From Devosia sp. Root685 (lineage in GTDB: Bacteria > Pseudomonadota > Alphaproteobacteria > Rhizobiales > Devosiaceae): a DNA stretch of 64,000 nucleotides. Of this stretch, positions 62,542 through 64,000 are shown in pieces (within the stretch, counting starts at the first letter, position 1; each line of letters begins with the position of its first letter). A model generated the notes under the pieces. It saw nothing but the letters and a program-made list of their open reading frames with translations. It had not been told where the DNA came from and made no database searches. A program made the position numbers and the translations under genes. The stretch lies in NCBI RefSeq assembly GCF_001427875.1, contig NZ_LMHK01000001.1, positions 1,755,228 through 1,819,227 of the forward strand, given 5' to 3'.

Positions 62542-63972
62542 ATGGCAATGATTTCCGGCCTCGACAACGCGCTGAGCGGGCGACTTCTGCTCATCGACGG
62601 CGACGTTGAAGCGGCCTCCCAGATTGGCGAATCATTGAGCCAGGCTTTGCTCTGCACGCCTGCCGTTACCCTCGTTAAGTGCGGCCGCGAGGCTCTCGAC
62701 ACCCTGCGCGCCAACCGATTCGACATTATTTTGGCCGATATGCCGAGCCTTGCCGACATCGCCGATCGCGATGACGAAGGCATGGGGCGCGTCGTTCGCC
62801 ATGCCGAAGGCGCGCTTGTCGTTGCCATGGCCGGCGGCGCCTCGGTTACTGCCGCCGTCAGCGCCATGCGCTCGGGCGCCCATGATTATGTGACCAAGCC
62901 TATTGCCGGCCCGACCCTTGCCACCCGGATCGGCGAACTGGCCCAGCGCCATGGCAGGCCGCGCTCGCTCGGGCTCGATACCAGCCTGCCCCAGGCCGTC
63001 CCCGATTTCGCCGGCTTTGTCGGCGCCTCGAACGCTATGCAGTTCATCTACGATCAGATCGGGCGCGTCGCCACATCAGCCGCCCCGGTCTTCATCACCG
63101 GCGAAAGCGGCACCGGCAAGGATGTCTGCGCCGAAGCGCTCCACTCTCAGGGTCCGCGCGCGGGAAAACGCTTCGTCGCCATCAATTGCGCCGCCATTCC
63201 GCGCGACCTGATGGAAAGCGAATTGTTCGGCGTTGCCCGCGGCGCCTTTACCGGCGCGCATGAAGACCGCAAGGGCGCGGCCGAACTGGCCGATGGCGGC
63301 ACGCTGTTCCTCGATGAGATCGGGGAAATGGATCTTTCCCTGCAATCAAAACTGCTGCGGTTCCTGCAAACGGGCACCATCTCCCGCGTCGGCGAAGCCA
63401 GCATGCGAAAAGTCGATGTGCGCGTCATCTGCGCCACCAATCGCAATCCCTTGCAGATGATTACCGAGCGCAAGTTCCGCGAGGATCTGTTCTATCGCCT
63501 GCATGTCCTGCCGATCCACCTGCCCCCGCTCCGCCAGCGCCCCACCGACATCATGGTGCTGGCCCGCCATTTCCTCGAGCGCTACGCGCGCGAAGAACAC
63601 AAAGTCTTTGGCGGCTTTTCGGGCGAGGCGGCGCAGCAACTGACCGCTGCCGATTGGCCGGGCAATGTGCGGCAATTGCAAAATCTCGTGCGTCGCATCG
63701 TCGTCATGTTCGATGGCGGTGATATCGACATCGGCATGCTCACGGCCGCCGACATCGAGTCCCAGGCTTTCATCCCGGTCGAAGCCCCTGCCCCCCGCGC
63801 CGAAGGCCGCCGCGCCATCCTGCCGATGTGGCAGCAGGAACAAAAAATCATCGAAGACGCCATCGCCGCCTTCGCCGGCAATATCTCCATGGCCGCCGCG
63901 GCGCTGGAAATTAGCCCCTCGACGATCTACCGCAAACGCCAAAGCTGGGCGGAGATGCAGAAGGCGGGCTGA
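62542..63972 (+). CDS. Sigma54-dependent transcriptional regulator (NtrC family)
   Basis: 476 aa. Receiver domain 10-140 with acidic pocket LLIDGD, phospho-acceptor Asp in DIILADM and Lys in DYVTKPI; the usual Thr/Ser switch position reads VVAMAGG. The AAA+ domain has ITGESGTGKDVCAEAL, the sigma54 contact loop GAFTGA, FLDEIGEMDLSLQSKLLRFL and the arginine region RPTDIMVLARHFL. The C-terminal Fis-type helix-turn-helix is NISMAAAALEISPSTIYRKRQ. No partner kinase is nearby. A second ATG lies two codons in. Confidence 0.96.
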   Translation: MAMISGLDNALSGRLLLIDGDVEAASQIGESLSQALLCTPAVTLVKCGREALDTLRANRFDIILADMPSLADIADRDDEGMGRVVRHAEGALVVAMAGGASVTAAVSAMRSGAHDYVTKPIAGPTLATRIGELAQRHGRPRSLGLDTSLPQAVPDFAGFVGASNAMQFIYDQIGRVATSAAPVFITGESGTGKDVCAEALHSQGPRAGKRFVAINCAAIPRDLMESELFGVARGAFTGAHEDRKGAAELADGGTLFLDEIGEMDLSLQSKLLRFLQTGTISRVGEASMRKVDVRVICATNRNPLQMITERKFREDLFYRLHVLPIHLPPLRQRPTDIMVLARHFLERYAREEHKVFGGFSGEAAQQLTAADWPGNVRQLQNLVRRIVVMFDGGDIDIGMLTAADIESQAFIPVEAPAPRAEGRRAILPMWQQEQKIIEDAIAAFAGNISMAAAALEISPSTIYRKRQSWAEMQKAG

Positions 63973-64000
63973 CAAGGGTGCTCGCGGCCGAGTGCCCTCA

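Overview
This window is a stretch of alphaproteobacterial chromosome. High GC, densely packed genes, many ATGA overlaps and families such as IalB, DUF2093, DUF4170, DUF1127, TipF-like EAL protein, Zur/ZnuABC and plant-type gshA point to Hyphomicrobiales (Rhizobiales). A Devosia-like genus is plausible but is an inference. I see no rRNA, tRNA, CRISPR array, prophage or insertion sequence; most of the window is core metabolism.

Layout. 1-4.4 kb: end of the split glycine decarboxylase (gcvPA tail, gcvPB), a lipoprotein, a Prx5-type peroxiredoxin, a lone DsbD-alpha domain protein and YqgE. 4.4-17.3 kb, minus strand: a complete aa3-type cytochrome oxidase cluster (ctaC-ctaD-ctaB-coxF-ctaG-ctaE), a terminator, then DUF983-SURF1-thrC-M16 peptidase-GNAT, and a membrane GGDEF/EAL protein. 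17.6-25 kb: IalB, PilZ, DUF1127/LysR divergent pair, xseA, DUF2093, an LpxB-related protein, DUF4170 and a CysQ/IMPase phosphatase. 25-35 kb: ubiA, rsmE, gshA, purD, patatin, tadA, mutL and a VOC-hydrolase fusion. 35-37.4 kb: two divergent citrate-synthase-family genes, one carrying an N-terminal helix-turn-helix, separated by a perfect 24-bp palindrome. 37.5-42.6 kb: an Entner-Doudoroff operon (sugar kinase-zwf-pgl-edd). 43-46 kb: CDF transporter and small unknowns. 46-52 kb: a zinc regulon (COG0523 GTPase, AztD-like protein, znuA, znuC, znuB, zur) with three related Zur-like boxes. 52-62.3 kb, minus strand: HAD-ribF-ileS-lspA-lipoprotein-rluB-rsmD and a TipF-like protein. The window ends with a sigma54 activator.

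Genes working together: the oxidase subunits with their heme-o synthase and copper/heme assembly factors (Cox11, SURF1); glucose-6-phosphate oxidation to KDPG (zwf, pgl, edd); zinc uptake, sensing and metallochaperoning under a probable common Zur control; lipoprotein maturation (lspA) beside ribF and ileS.

The most interesting layer is non-coding. At least six families of palindromic intergenic repeats (called A-F here) recur, often as inverted pairs. Family D ends coincide with stop codons of three genes, one family C copy writes the C-terminus of the HTH-citrate synthase, and a family B pair sits inside the znu operon. The best candidate for an undescribed system is the citrate synthase/HTH-citrate synthase pair with its shared palindromic operator: possibly an enzyme-derived transcription factor that senses acyl-CoA or citrate-type metabolites.
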